A DNA stretch of 64,000 nt from Nocardia sp. BMG51109 (GCF_000526215.1 NZ_JAFQ01000004.1:1922001-1986000), one strand, 5' to 3'; numbered from the stretch's first letter, positions 43,833 to 51,210 are shown. Numbers and translations are program-made. Notes: generated by a model not told the origin, from the sequence alone.

Positions 43833-44165
43833 TCAGGACGGCGTCGGGATGGTGCGGGTCTCGCTCGCCGTCTTCGCCGCGTGGCAGTCGTGGCACAGCG
43901 ATTGCAGATTGGCCCAGTCGTATCGGTCACCACCAGATCCGACGTTGACGATGTGGTCGACCTCGACGGCCAATGCCCGGCACCCGCACCGCTCGCACAT
44001 CGGATCGGCGGTGAGTTTCGCGGCTCGCAGCTTGCGCCATCGCCGGGTGCTGCCGCTGCCGGTGTAGCCGTTGCTGCCCGACCAAGCCGGTGTGCATATG
44101 CACCGCCACCCTGCTGGTGCCGGCTTGCGGCACTTGTTGCACAGGCGGGGCGGCCGGGTGGGCAT
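43833..44165 (-). CDS. HNH endonuclease of the packaging module
   Basis: The 110-residue protein has the HNH fold with CxxC zinc knuckles: LCNKCRKP near the start, MCERCGCRA, the catalytic VEVDHIVNVGSGG and LQSLCHDCHAAKT. In HK97-like phages and in capsid-forming satellites an HNH protein next to the terminases assists cos cleavage. The position just before the small terminase fits that job. Confidence 0.9.
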   Translation of the reverse strand: MPTRPPRLCNKCRKPAPAGWRCICTPAWSGSNGYTGSGSTRRWRKLRAAKLTADPMCERCGCRALAVEVDHIVNVGSGGDRYDWANLQSLCHDCHAAKTASETRTIPTPS

Positions 44166-44168
44166 GAG

Positions 44169-44243
44169 CTACGCCAGCAGGCTCAGCACTGCGACGACGA
44201 TCTTGGCGATGGTGAGCAGCATGGGTAGGTCGACGCTTCCCAT
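44169..44243 (-). CDS. 24-residue membrane micropeptide
   Basis: ATG 44243 with AGGAG eight bases upstream opens a 24-codon frame whose product (start MGSVDLPML) is a single hydrophobic helix ending in LSLLA. It is too short for automatic gene calls. It precedes the HNH gene by three bases and is probably its cotranscribed leader. Its size and hydrophobicity recall holin-like or regulatory leader peptides. Confidence 0.5.
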   Translation of the reverse strand: MGSVDLPMLLTIAKIVVAVLSLLA

Positions 44244-44345
44244 TCAGGTTCTCCTGTCGGTCGAGGTGATGCAACGGTTGCTATGTGGTCGCCACGCCGG
44301 GTGAATGATCGATATCTTCGATGTTGAGGTGGATAGTCATGCCGC

Positions 44346-44582
44346 ATGATCAGCGCAAATAAGTCGATCAACGATAAATTCGGATGTGCGCGGGAGTTGA
44401 CTGAGCGGATCCGTTACACGAGAGCTGACGCCGCGCAGATGCTTTCGATTTCCCTGCGGCAACTGGACCGGCTCCGGACCGACGGCAAGATCATCGGCCG
44501 CGTCGACGGCAAGCGCACCTACTTCGACCACGACGAGCTGGTGTCCTACGCCAAGTCGTGTGCACCAGAAGGAGCGGCATGA
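44346..44582 (+). CDS. Excisionase-like/MerR-type HTH protein (1 of 3)
   Basis: The 78-residue protein has a MerR-type helix-turn-helix: IRYTRADAAQMLSISLRQLDRLRTDGKII, then RTYFDHDELVSYAKS. It is the first of three short DNA-binding genes read rightwards from a divergent promoter with the head module. Its stop overlaps the next start by four bases (ATGA). Such proteins include excisionases and late-gene activators. Confidence 0.7.
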   Translation: MISANKSINDKFGCARELTERIRYTRADAAQMLSISLRQLDRLRTDGKIIGRVDGKRTYFDHDELVSYAKSCAPEGAA

Positions 44583-44830
44583 CTACCGAATTCGCACCGC
44601 AGCAGATCTCCTACAACATCCGCCAAGCCCATCAGGTAACCGGCATCGGGGAGTCCACCCTCCGCAGGCTCGTCCGCCAGGGCCTCTTGGCTGCGCGGTA
44701 CCTCAACTCGACGATCCTCATCGACGCCGAAGACTTGGAGCGCTTCAGCCGATCCCTGCCGAGCGAGAAGCAGGTGCTGCGAGACGTTGCGGCTAACCGG
44801 AGTCTGTGCCAATGCCACTCGACGATCTGA
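44579..44830 (+). CDS. Excisionase-like HTH protein (2 of 3)
   Basis: The 83-residue protein contains NIRQAHQVTGIGESTLRRLVRQGLLAARYLNSTILIDAEDLERF, shown in parts here (ESTLRRLVRQGLLAARYL), which is the helix-turn-helix and wing of excisionase-like proteins. The following gene starts 18 bases before its stop. It would act in recombination or transcription. Confidence 0.65.
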   Translation: MTTEFAPQQISYNIRQAHQVTGIGESTLRRLVRQGLLAARYLNSTILIDAEDLERFSRSLPSEKQVLRDVAANRSLCQCHSTI

Positions 44831-45072
44831 GGCTGTACAGCCTCGCCGAAAGCGCCGAGCGCCTTCGGGTCACCGAGGACTGGTTGCTGAAACGGTTGCG
44901 GGGCCGGCAGATCTCCGGCCACAAGTCCGGCCGCACCTGGACGATGTCGGCAGGAGATATCCGGGCGGCCATCGAGTTCATGGCCATCCCAGCGATCGTC
45001 CCGAAGCCTGATCCGCACGGGCTATCGCCGCGTAGTCGGCGGTACCTTCAGCGCCGGGGTGGCGCTCGGTGA
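44812..45072 (+). CDS. Excisionase-like HTH protein (3 of 3)
   Basis: The 86-residue protein (ATG 44812; GTG 44806 possible) shows LYSLAESAERLRVTEDWLLKRLRGRQISGHKSGRTWTMSAGDIRAAIEF in parts (WLLKRLRGRQ; RTWTMSAGDI). The ending GLSPRSRRYLQRR is also found, in altered form, in the 53398-53682 protein, so these two are paralogues within the element. Confidence 0.65.
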   Translation: MPLDDLRLYSLAESAERLRVTEDWLLKRLRGRQISGHKSGRTWTMSAGDIRAAIEFMAIPAIVPKPDPHGLSPRSRRYLQRRGGAR

Positions 45073-45145
45073 GCGTCGAACTGGGGATGATCGCGAAGGC
45101 ATTGAGCTGTCCTATGCGAGACCTCGTGCCGGACGAGGTCGCGGC

Positions 45146-45361
45146 ATGAACCCAAGTCTGAAATACACCGAATCCCAAGTGGCCCAGATGCTTACGTCGT
45201 CGGAGCCCTCCGCATTGCGGGAGCAGTACGAGTCCGACAAGCGCGAGTGGATCGCGCGTCAGCTGGAGAACTGCCCGCCACTGTCAGAGCGGCAGAAGGC
45301 GGTCATCCGGACGGCGTTCGCAGCGCATCGTGCCGGGCAGGTCCCATCGGGAGCGGCATGA
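45146..45361 (+). CDS. Small phage protein, unknown function
   Basis: The 71-residue protein (ATG 45146) is helical: KYTESQVAQMLTSSEPSALR, then EWIARQLENCPPLSERQKAV and IRTAFAAHRAG. It has no named domain and is cotranscribed with the three HTH genes. A longer in-frame start at 45059 would overlap the preceding gene. Confidence 0.5.
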   Translation: MNPSLKYTESQVAQMLTSSEPSALREQYESDKREWIARQLENCPPLSERQKAVIRTAFAAHRAGQVPSGAA

Positions 45362-45447
45362 GCAACCTGGATGGGAGTCGAGATCACAGCGCGCAGCAGA
45401 CACCTCACCCGTGTCGGGATCGTGGGTGCGCTTGCCCGCGACGATGA
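45358..45447 (+). CDS. Very short ORF (29 residues)
   Basis: ATG 45358 overlaps the previous stop by four bases and opens a 29-codon frame (MSNLDGSRDHSAQQ start) with two Cys near the end (HPCRDRGCACP). Translational coupling favours expression; composition alone is not persuasive. Confidence 0.3.
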   Translation: MSNLDGSRDHSAQQTPHPCRDRGCACPRR

Positions 45448-45611
45448 TTCACCGGGTTGACGCGCTGCGAGGATTTGGGGAATCGAGGCATAGCTGTGCC
45501 CCTCCATGATCATCGTGCCTGGCACTCGAGCGAATGTCCAGCTGACGCGCCGACGTGCTGTGTTTTCGCAGCCCGACCCCCTGGACTGCTGTTATAGCGG
45601 TACAGAGGCTC

Positions 45612-46064
45612 TTAGAGCTGTTCGAGTCTCGGGTGATCGCCGCCGTGAGCGCGCCATACTGTTGGTTTGCCTGCGGAGCTGTGGGTGCAGATGTCTCGCA
45701 AGAGCGCGTGGAGGGTGCGGACCAGTTCGTCGCGATTGGCGTTGCCGTCGAACAGGAACATGTGGATCTTCGCCGCCTTGTAGGCGGCCAGTTCGTCCGG
45801 TTCGGACAGAATCGTCGTATCACGGCCGATGGCCACCCATCCGTGCTTGCCGACATCACGCAGCCACACCTCGTCCAGGGTGCCTTGGGCCTTGGCGCGG
45901 CTGCCGTAGAGCCTGGCGGGGGTGTGGACGCAGTACCCGAGATCTTCGATCGCGCGTCGCAGGGTCCGGCCGGCGAAGTTCTCGTCGATGTAGAACTCAG
46001 GCGGCGCGGCCCAGGAGGATGCGTGCGGCGGTCCTGACATCTTCGGTCGAGATTCCGAACTCAT
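45612..46064 (-). CDS. PIN-like toxin of second DUF433 module
   Basis: The 150-residue protein begins, after an unstructured lead, with PEFYIDENFAGRTLRRAIED, the Asp-Glu-Asn signature of PIN-like (VapC45-type) proteins, followed by LDEVWLRDVGKHGWVAIGRDTTI, which supplies acidic residues of the catalytic site. A later segment, AKIHMFLFDGN, is a core strand. Ribonuclease toxicity is inferred. The start overlaps the antitoxin end by 68 bases; ATG 46040 is an alternative. Confidence 0.75.
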   Translation of the reverse strand: MSSESRPKMSGPPHASSWAAPPEFYIDENFAGRTLRRAIEDLGYCVHTPARLYGSRAKAQGTLDEVWLRDVGKHGWVAIGRDTTILSEPDELAAYKAAKIHMFLFDGNANRDELVRTLHALLRDICTHSSAGKPTVWRAHGGDHPRLEQL

Positions 46065-46668
46065 CCCCCACCACTTCAGCTGTCTCGCCCGACTTCAGCA
46101 TCGCCGCGACATCGGCCACGCGGGGGCCGGAATCGCCGAAACGTGGCTGGCCGAACGCGATACGCGGATTCACAACGATCTTGGATGGCTCCCAGCGAAG
46201 CTGCAGCTGCGTCGGCAGTTGGTCCTCGCCCCAGGTCACGTATTGCAGGTAGTCGGAGACGATCTCCCGGAAGACGTGCTGGCCGCTGCTGTCGATGAGA
46301 TCGGAGCCCTCGTGGGTGCGGGCGAAGTCCCACAGCACGCTGACCCCGTCGGTGGCCAGGTTCGGCGAGACGAGGGCGTATTCGGTGCCGAAGCGGCGCT
46401 GTAGCTCGGTGAGCGCGGGCCGGATCTTGTGCAGGCGCACCCCGGCGGCTCGTAGCGCGTTGAGCACGAATGCTTCGGTCAGCCCGATGAACGGCACGCT
46501 TGCCTTGCGCAACGGAGCCTCACGAACGTGGATGAGCGAGTCCCCGCGGTCGCCGGGTTTTGTCCAACGGCCAAGCGTGGTCGCACTGATGCCGAGGTAG
46601 CGGGCGCTGTCTGCGACATTCAGAATCCGGAGGGAGAATCGCACGTCGTTGTCGCGGATGTCCGTCAA
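45997..46668 (-). CDS. MerR-like/DUF433 antitoxin of second module
   Basis: The 223-residue protein starts at TTG 46668, with GGAGG seven bases upstream; GTG 46710 would give a longer form. Residues 10-60 are a MerR-like HTH (LNVADSARYLGISATTLGRW), and the C-terminal part has DUF433 (GDSGPRVADVAAMLKSGETAEVVGDEFGISTEDV). It precedes the toxin on the same strand. It would protect the element from loss and repress its own operon. Confidence 0.75.
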   Translation of the reverse strand: MTDIRDNDVRFSLRILNVADSARYLGISATTLGRWTKPGDRGDSLIHVREAPLRKASVPFIGLTEAFVLNALRAAGVRLHKIRPALTELQRRFGTEYALVSPNLATDGVSVLWDFARTHEGSDLIDSSGQHVFREIVSDYLQYVTWGEDQLPTQLQLRWEPSKIVVNPRIAFGQPRFGDSGPRVADVAAMLKSGETAEVVGDEFGISTEDVRTAARILLGRAA

Positions 46669-46896
46669 GGTCGCCTCCTCTCGCCTGGGCCCGTTTCCAG
46701 TCGGATACACGGTAGTCCGAACGGATCACGATCGGATCGCATTCGGCCCACGTCCGGAACATCCGCCGTGACCCGCGCAGCGTTACGCGGGTCACGGCGT
46801 GTCTTGTCCGCATCGTTTGCGGTTGCCCGCCGACAATGCAAGCACCAGTCGCATCAGACGCGGCTGATCGTCGTCAGTCATCGTTGTACCTCGGGG

Positions 46897-47286
46897 TCAC
46901 TCGGTCGGGTTCTCGACGATCCGGTGACGGGACTGGACAGCCAGCACCTCGCGCGGGATGTACAGCGGGCCGTTCTCGCCCTCGTATTGCCGCAGGAGCG
47001 GCTTGGACGGGTCGCGCGGGTTCCGGCGCCCGGCGCGTGCCCAGGAGCGGACGGTGGACGCTTTCACGCCCCAGAAGCGTTCGATCTGCGGGGCGGTGAG
47101 CTTCTGGTCGAGGGTCTCCATGACCTTGTCCGAATCGATCGGGACCGGCGCGACCCAGGTTTGCCCGTTCGCGCGGGCGGCCTCGTCCAAGCGGCTGCAA
47201 CGTTCTGGGTCGACCGCCTGCAGGGCGTTGCGATACCAGGTTGCGACATCGCGGGCCCAGTCGAGGGTGGAGCGTCGCATACTCAT
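46897..47286 (-). CDS. Phage protein with HTH, unknown function
   Basis: The 129-residue protein (ATG 47286, overlapping the previous stop) has DWARDVATWYRNALQ and a helix-turn-helix, LTAPQIERFWGVKASTVRSWARAGR, and ends VLAVQSRHRIVENPTE. It is the last gene of the long leftward early operon. It could bind DNA; no more can be said. Confidence 0.55.
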   Translation of the reverse strand: MSMRRSTLDWARDVATWYRNALQAVDPERCSRLDEAARANGQTWVAPVPIDSDKVMETLDQKLTAPQIERFWGVKASTVRSWARAGRRNPRDPSKPLLRQYEGENGPLYIPREVLAVQSRHRIVENPTE

Positions 47287-47960
47287 GCGGCCACTAGCGG
47301 GTTGTTCAAGCGGGCGAACTCGTCCTGGTCCCACACGTTCCGGCAGGCGTGGCACGTGATCAGGTTCGTCCGGACGCTCGCGGTGAGCGCGGCCATGCCG
47401 CACACGTGACAGACCTCGTTCAGGCGGTTGTCCCTGACCTCCTCGAGGCCGAGGGCCTTCACCGCGCGCCGGTGGAGCGCCGCGAGCCGCAGGACGGCGT
47501 CCACGCCGTCCATGACGGTCTCGCCGATGCTGTCGCCGCCGTCTGGGTGCGGGATCCACACCGTGACGGCCTGCGGCGGCAAATCCACCAGCGTGCCGAG
47601 GTGGCTCGTGATCACCGTGAGGTCGTCGCCATCGCCGGGCAGGCGTTGCGCCCAGCGGTAAGCCTCCTCGGTGATCTGCGTCAGCAAGGTGTCCGCGGCG
47701 AGGCGGATCGGCACCGGTAGTTCGGCGCTCCGGGACACCTTCGGCCCGCCGCCCGCGCGGGTCTGCTCGGTGCGTGCCGCAGACAGCAGGAGCCAATCGT
47801 CGCGGAGCTGCCGGATATCGGCGAAGGCATGCTCCTCGCATGGTCGGCACAGGGTGTCGGGACGTTCGACGCCGGCGCCCTGCCAACTGCCCTCGTCGGC
47901 CCGCACGCGCGCCTTGCAGCGACGGCCCTGGCGGCATTCGTGTTCGAGGTTCTGGGTCAT
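47283..47960 (-). CDS. Phage protein with zinc-ribbon-like C-terminus
   Basis: The 225-residue protein (ATG 47960) has Cys in its N-terminus (EHECRQGRRCKA, TLCRPCEEH) and a C-terminal zinc ribbon CHVCGMAALTA...CHACRN. Between them is a helical segment with EEAYRWAQRLPGDGDDL. It overlaps both neighbours by four bases. The Cys pairs and acidic helices resemble transcription or replication accessory proteins of actinophages, but no name is justified. Confidence 0.6.
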   Translation of the reverse strand: MTQNLEHECRQGRRCKARVRADEGSWQGAGVERPDTLCRPCEEHAFADIRQLRDDWLLLSAARTEQTRAGGGPKVSRSAELPVPIRLAADTLLTQITEEAYRWAQRLPGDGDDLTVITSHLGTLVDLPPQAVTVWIPHPDGGDSIGETVMDGVDAVLRLAALHRRAVKALGLEEVRDNRLNEVCHVCGMAALTASVRTNLITCHACRNVWDQDEFARLNNPLVAA

Positions 47961-48268
47961 TTCTTCGCTGATCCCTTCTGCCGCAACAGGTCTGCGTGGT
48001 GGATGATGTCGCCCGGCACCATGTGCCCGTCCGTCGACTTCGCGAAGTGCTCGCGGACCGCCTGCTCCGCGAGGTCGATCGTCAGCCACCACCGCCGGTA
48101 GTGGGTGCGCAGCCCGTCGTGGATGCCGATGCACAGCACCTTCGCCCAGGCTTCGACCACGTCGTCCGGTGCTGCTGCGAATCCGGTGTTGTAGTCCGCG
48201 GCGGTGTAGAGCACCGCGCGGGCGACGGCGCGGTCCTCGTCGCGGACCAAGAGCCGGTCGGTGACCAT
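47957..48268 (-). CDS. Phage hypothetical protein, probably the 3' part of a frameshifted gene
   Basis: The 103-residue frame from ATG 48268 (MVTDRLLVRDEDRAVARAVLY) is coding-like throughout, with WWLTIDLAEQAVREHFAKST near its end. The frame upstream on the same strand (48269-48471) also looks coding but passes into this region in another frame. Together they read as one protein of about 170 residues interrupted by a missing base. An independent start at 48268 without a good ribosome site is the alternative. Confidence 0.5.
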   Translation of the reverse strand: MVTDRLLVRDEDRAVARAVLYTAADYNTGFAAAPDDVVEAWAKVLCIGIHDGLRTHYRRWWLTIDLAEQAVREHFAKSTDGHMVPGDIIHHADLLRQKGSAKK

Positions 48269-48471
48269 CCGGCTTGCGTGAGTTCGTCCAGCACGCCTTC
48301 AACGGCCGGATCTCTGCGTGCCGGTTCAGATTTCGCGCCGAAGTCCTGGTCGAGGTCCTTGAACACGTCGAGGTAGCCCGGCGGCCAGTACGGCTCATCC
48401 AGCCACTTCGGCTCAGGGATCTCCGCGAAGGTGTCGTCGTGCGATCCGGTGGTGTCCGGTTGATCGGTCAT
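48269..48471 (-). pseudogene. 5' part of probable frameshifted phage gene
   Basis: From ATG 48471 (overlapping the end of the ATPase gene as ATGA) the frame reads MTDQPDTTGSHDDTFAEIPE and continues coding-like to LDELTQAG near 48270. The nominal frame stays open to 48082, but after 48269 its sequence is a Ser/Thr/Pro-rich shadow of the gene at 47957. The whole 47957-48471 span is 515 bases, one short of a multiple of three, which supports a single missing base. Confidence 0.55.
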
Positions 48472-49775
48472 GCCGCACCTGCTTTCACACCGGCCTGCTC
48501 CAGGCGCATCCAATACCGTTCGTCGGCCAGCCATGGCAGCCGCTGGAAGTCGTGGCGCAGGTACGACGGCCACACCCGGTCTTCACGGCCACCGCGCCAT
48601 GCCACGATGTCCACCTTGCTCGGGTGTTCTTCCTCCTCGGTGCCCTGCGCCGGCCGGAGCCCCAGCCCGAATTCCGGCCACCGCAGGAACAGCGACGACC
48701 CGATCGGCTTGAGCGCCCGCGCTTCTCGCCCGCTGCCGTGCGCTACGTGCGCCTCGGCGACGAGCGCCAACCGGTACCTGACCCGCAATTCGTCGAGCCG
48801 GTCGGTGAGTTCCTTCGCGGCCTGCTCGTCGCGGGTATCCAAGGTGTGCATCCGGTACAACGGGCCCACGATCACCATGTCCGGGTCCGTAGCGCGGACC
48901 GCTCGCTCGACCTTCGCGAACTCGCGAGGATCGTTCAGGGCGACGCCCTCGGGCCGGAGGACGAACCGCAGCTGCTTCGACCAGTCGGGCACCTGGACAC
49001 CGGCGCGGCTGCAGCACTTCTCCACCATGCCGCGCATCCGCCGGTATCGCCGGGCCGTCTGCCGCTCGGAGTTCTCGCAGTCCACGACCAGCACGCGGCC
49101 CGGTTCCCCGCCGGGAAAACCGCCGAAGGGGTTCAAGCCCGAAGCGATGCACAATGCCACTTGAGCCAGCAGGTACGACTTCCCTGTGCCCTCGAAGCCG
49201 GTCAAGATCAGCCGATCTGTGCGCTCCAGCACCCCCGGAACCAGCCAGTCGTACTCCTCCGAGTAACCGAGCACGTCGGCCAGGCTGGGCGGCAGGTCGT
49301 CGTCGGTGATGACGCTCGACGTGTCCGCCCGGATGGCGTTCAGCTCCTCGATGGCTCGATCCACCCCGACCCGCAAGGTCTCGGCGTCGCCGCCGGTGAC
49401 GCTCTCCTCGGCGAACTGCCGCAGCCGGATTGCCGAGGTGTCGACGGCGCGTGCCTTGGCGAGCGTGTGCAGGCGCTCGACATGGAAACCGATCGCGGTC
49501 CCCGTCGTCTTGCCGAGTGATGAGATGACGAACGACTCGACCGCCTTGCCCTTGCCGATCCCCAAGCGGGCGATGGCACGCCGGGACACGGACAGGTGGT
49601 CCACCGGCTCTCCGTCGGCGACCAGGGCCCGGTAGATCGCGTGGAGTTCCTGATGCAGGCCCTGCACGAAAACTGCCGGCGGCAGTGCCACCACGGCCGG
49701 GAGCAGGTGCGGGTTGTCCAGCGGAGCGAGCACGACCAGGCGCTCGGCGCCGGAGTCGAACAGGTAGTCATCCAC
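48468..49775 (-). CDS. RecA-fold ATPase, RepA/DnaB-like replication protein
   Basis: The 435-residue protein starts at GTG 49775. N-terminal residues 1-150 are helical and DnaB-N-like (LHQELHAIYRALVADGEPVD). The ATPase core has Walker A LTGFEGTGKSYLL (about residue 192), the strand RVLVVDCENSE (Walker B) and DMVIVGPLYRMH. This layout matches AAA_25/RepA-type hexameric helicases of small phages and satellites. It is in the early operon next to the initiator gene and is likely the replicative helicase or its loader. Confidence 0.82.
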   Translation of the reverse strand: MDDYLFDSGAERLVVLAPLDNPHLLPAVVALPPAVFVQGLHQELHAIYRALVADGEPVDHLSVSRRAIARLGIGKGKAVESFVISSLGKTTGTAIGFHVERLHTLAKARAVDTSAIRLRQFAEESVTGGDAETLRVGVDRAIEELNAIRADTSSVITDDDLPPSLADVLGYSEEYDWLVPGVLERTDRLILTGFEGTGKSYLLAQVALCIASGLNPFGGFPGGEPGRVLVVDCENSERQTARRYRRMRGMVEKCCSRAGVQVPDWSKQLRFVLRPEGVALNDPREFAKVERAVRATDPDMVIVGPLYRMHTLDTRDEQAAKELTDRLDELRVRYRLALVAEAHVAHGSGREARALKPIGSSLFLRWPEFGLGLRPAQGTEEEEHPSKVDIVAWRGGREDRVWPSYLRHDFQRLPWLADERYWMRLEQAGVKAGAA

Positions 49776-50054
49776 AATCGGCCCTCCTGTCTGGGAACGG
49801 TACGACCGGCTTCCACCGGTCGGCGATCTGCTTCACGCGGGCGGCGATGAACATGCCGAGATAGGCCCTGGCTTCCCAGTACGCGCCGCAGCCGGGGAAA
49901 TCCGGGAGGTGGCCCACTCCTCGCCGCACTCGCGGCAGAAGCCGTTCTGCGGCACGTGGGTCTCGGCCACCACGAGGCCGATGTCCGCCCAGGCGGCTTC
50001 GTCGTCGGTCTCGGCTTCTCGGGCGATGATCGACGCCATGTCTCGGAGGCTCAC
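49768..50054 (-). pseudogene. Frameshifted small phage gene with zinc knuckle
   Basis: The frame from GTG 50054 (VSLRDMASIIAREAETDDEA) reads coding-like to NGFCRECGEEW, then shifts into a nonsense tail. In the next frame the expected sequence resumes, FPGCGAYWEARAYLGMFIAA, and runs to a stop that overlaps the start of the ATPase gene. The site is a C-run at about 49907 (TCCCGG where TCCCCGG would restore the frame). Span length 287 is one short of a multiple of three. A sequencing error is possible. Confidence 0.65.
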
Positions 50055-50058
50055 CCGG

Positions 50059-50928
50059 TCACCACCTTGGCTCTACGAGGTTGCCGGTTCTGGGATCGGC
50101 CATCGGTGCTGCCGAAGGTTCCCGACCGTGGGCAGGCTTGAGGCCGAACTCGACGGCCTTGCGCAACCAGTTCCGGAATGCGAAATTCCAGTCCCGATAC
50201 CTAATGTCCTTCGACCGAACATGGTCCTTGAACTTCTCCAACTCGGCTCTCGCCTGGGCTGTCGAGAGACCCAGCTCCTTGGCCAGGTTGTTGTGGCCCT
50301 CGTTCGGCTTCCAACTGTCGGGGAGGGAGGTCTCGGGCTTGCGTCGGGAGGTCTTGGGCTTGGTTCCGCGCTTCGTAGTTTTCGGGCGCGCTTCCCTAGA
50401 AGCTTCACCGGAAGCTTCATAGGAAGCTTTGTCGGCCACTGTGGCCGGGGTCGACCGGTCATCCTGGCCGGGGTTGACCGGCCACTGTGGCCGGGGTGAG
50501 GGGTCATCCTGGCCGGGGTGACCGGTCACAGTGACCAGGGTGAGCGGTCGTGGTGACCGGGGTGAGGGGTCGGAGTGACCGGGGTCGGGCGGTGTATCGA
50601 CCAACGTGTCGGTGTCCTCGGAGGATGCCGCCGGGACCGCGACCTGACCGACTGCGAGGTCCCAGACGACCGGCCGCTGCCCGGCGGGGAGGTGCTGGAC
50701 GAGGGATTGATCGCCCCTGCGGATCAGCCCCTGTTTCTCCAGGCCCTCCAGTGCCCGGCGGACAGTGCGCTCCGCGAACTCGCAGCGCTCCACGAGGGTG
50801 CTCTGCGATACGCGGACGCCGCGACCCTCCTCGTCTGCGATCTCGGCCATAACCAACAGGACGCACTTCTCGCTGCCGCCCTGTGTCTTCGCGGTTCTGG
50901 CCGCCCAGCGGCACGCCTGCCAGCTCAT
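50059..50928 (-). CDS. Replication initiator-like protein with HTH domain
   Basis: The 289-residue protein (ATG 50928 with AAGGAG; ATG 50988 is possible) has an N-terminal winged helix (residues 1-100: MSWQACRWAARTAKTQGGSE, then VSQSTLVERCEFAERTVRRALEGLEKQGLI), a Pro/Ser/Asp-rich linker (about 105-190), and a helical C-terminal domain (about 195-289: LAKELGLSTAQARAELEKFK; RDWNFAFRNWLRKAV). This matches phage O-type/DnaA-N-like initiators. The linker is encoded by the direct-repeat array at 50438-50592, as in lambda O, so the gene probably contains the origin. Confidence 0.78.
   Translation of the reverse strand: MSWQACRWAARTAKTQGGSEKCVLLVMAEIADEEGRGVRVSQSTLVERCEFAERTVRRALEGLEKQGLIRRGDQSLVQHLPAGQRPVVWDLAVGQVAVPAASSEDTDTLVDTPPDPGHSDPSPRSPRPLTLVTVTGHPGQDDPSPRPQWPVNPGQDDRSTPATVADKASYEASGEASREARPKTTKRGTKPKTSRRKPETSLPDSWKPNEGHNNLAKELGLSTAQARAELEKFKDHVRSKDIRYRDWNFAFRNWLRKAVEFGLKPAHGREPSAAPMADPRTGNLVEPRW
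50399..50429. repeat. Three 12-bp-spaced GAAGCTT repeats beside the iterons
   Basis: GAAGCTT occurs at 50399, 50411 and 50423, exactly 12 bases apart. It is less GC-rich than surrounding sequence and directly borders the iteron array. It could be part of a DNA-unwinding region; since 12 bases equals four codons, a protein-level repeat (EASG/EASR) is the simpler alternative. Confidence 0.5.
50438..50592. repeat. Seven iteron-like 22-23 bp direct repeats inside the initiator gene (candidate origin)
   Basis: The motif CCGGGGT (CCAGGGT once) recurs with its first base at 50445, 50468, 50491, 50513, 50535, 50557 and 50579, i.e. spaced 23, 23, 22, 22, 22 and 22 bases (about two helical turns). The surrounding bases are conserved too: TGGCCGGGGTGACCGGTC in the best copies. 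The period is not a multiple of three, so each copy is read in a different frame and the conservation is at DNA level. Adjacent are three GAAGCTT repeats at 12-base spacing. Confidence 0.8.
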
Positions 50929-50984
50929 CGAGATCTCCTTCTCCGCGGCCGGGCGGGCGCGGCAGAACCGCGCCCGCGTCAGCG

Positions 50985-51191
50985 TCATCCCTGACCCCCT
51001 GCCGCGTACTCGCGGCGCACTTCTTCCTCGGAAAGGCCGAGGAGCCTTGCGATCTCGCTGTCTGTCAGGCTCCGGTGCGCGGCGCGCACGTAGCACCCGG
51101 TATGGCGCCGCCACGGGCGCGGCACACTGCCGAAGGCAGCCAGTACCGCGGCCGCGTGTACCCGCTGCTCGCGTAGGTCGGATTCGTTCAC
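50985..51191 (-). CDS. Small HTH protein
   Basis: The 68-residue protein (GTG 51191 with AAGGAGG upstream) ends with a helix-turn-helix resembling sigma region 4: SLTDSEIARLLGLSEEEVRREY. The first half is basic with Trp (GSVPRPWRRHTGCYVRAAH). It precedes the initiator gene; the alternate initiator start at 50988 overlaps its stop. Probably a regulator of this early operon. Confidence 0.6.
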   Translation of the reverse strand: MNESDLREQRVHAAAVLAAFGSVPRPWRRHTGCYVRAAHRSLTDSEIARLLGLSEEEVRREYAAGGQG

Positions 51192-51210
51192 CGACCACCT
51201 CCTTGGTCGC

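Noticed and set aside
45448..45611. Possible RNA gene between the small rightward genes and the toxin gene
   Set aside because: No convincing tRNA or conserved RNA fold could be read; the stretch is probably a convergent terminator area.
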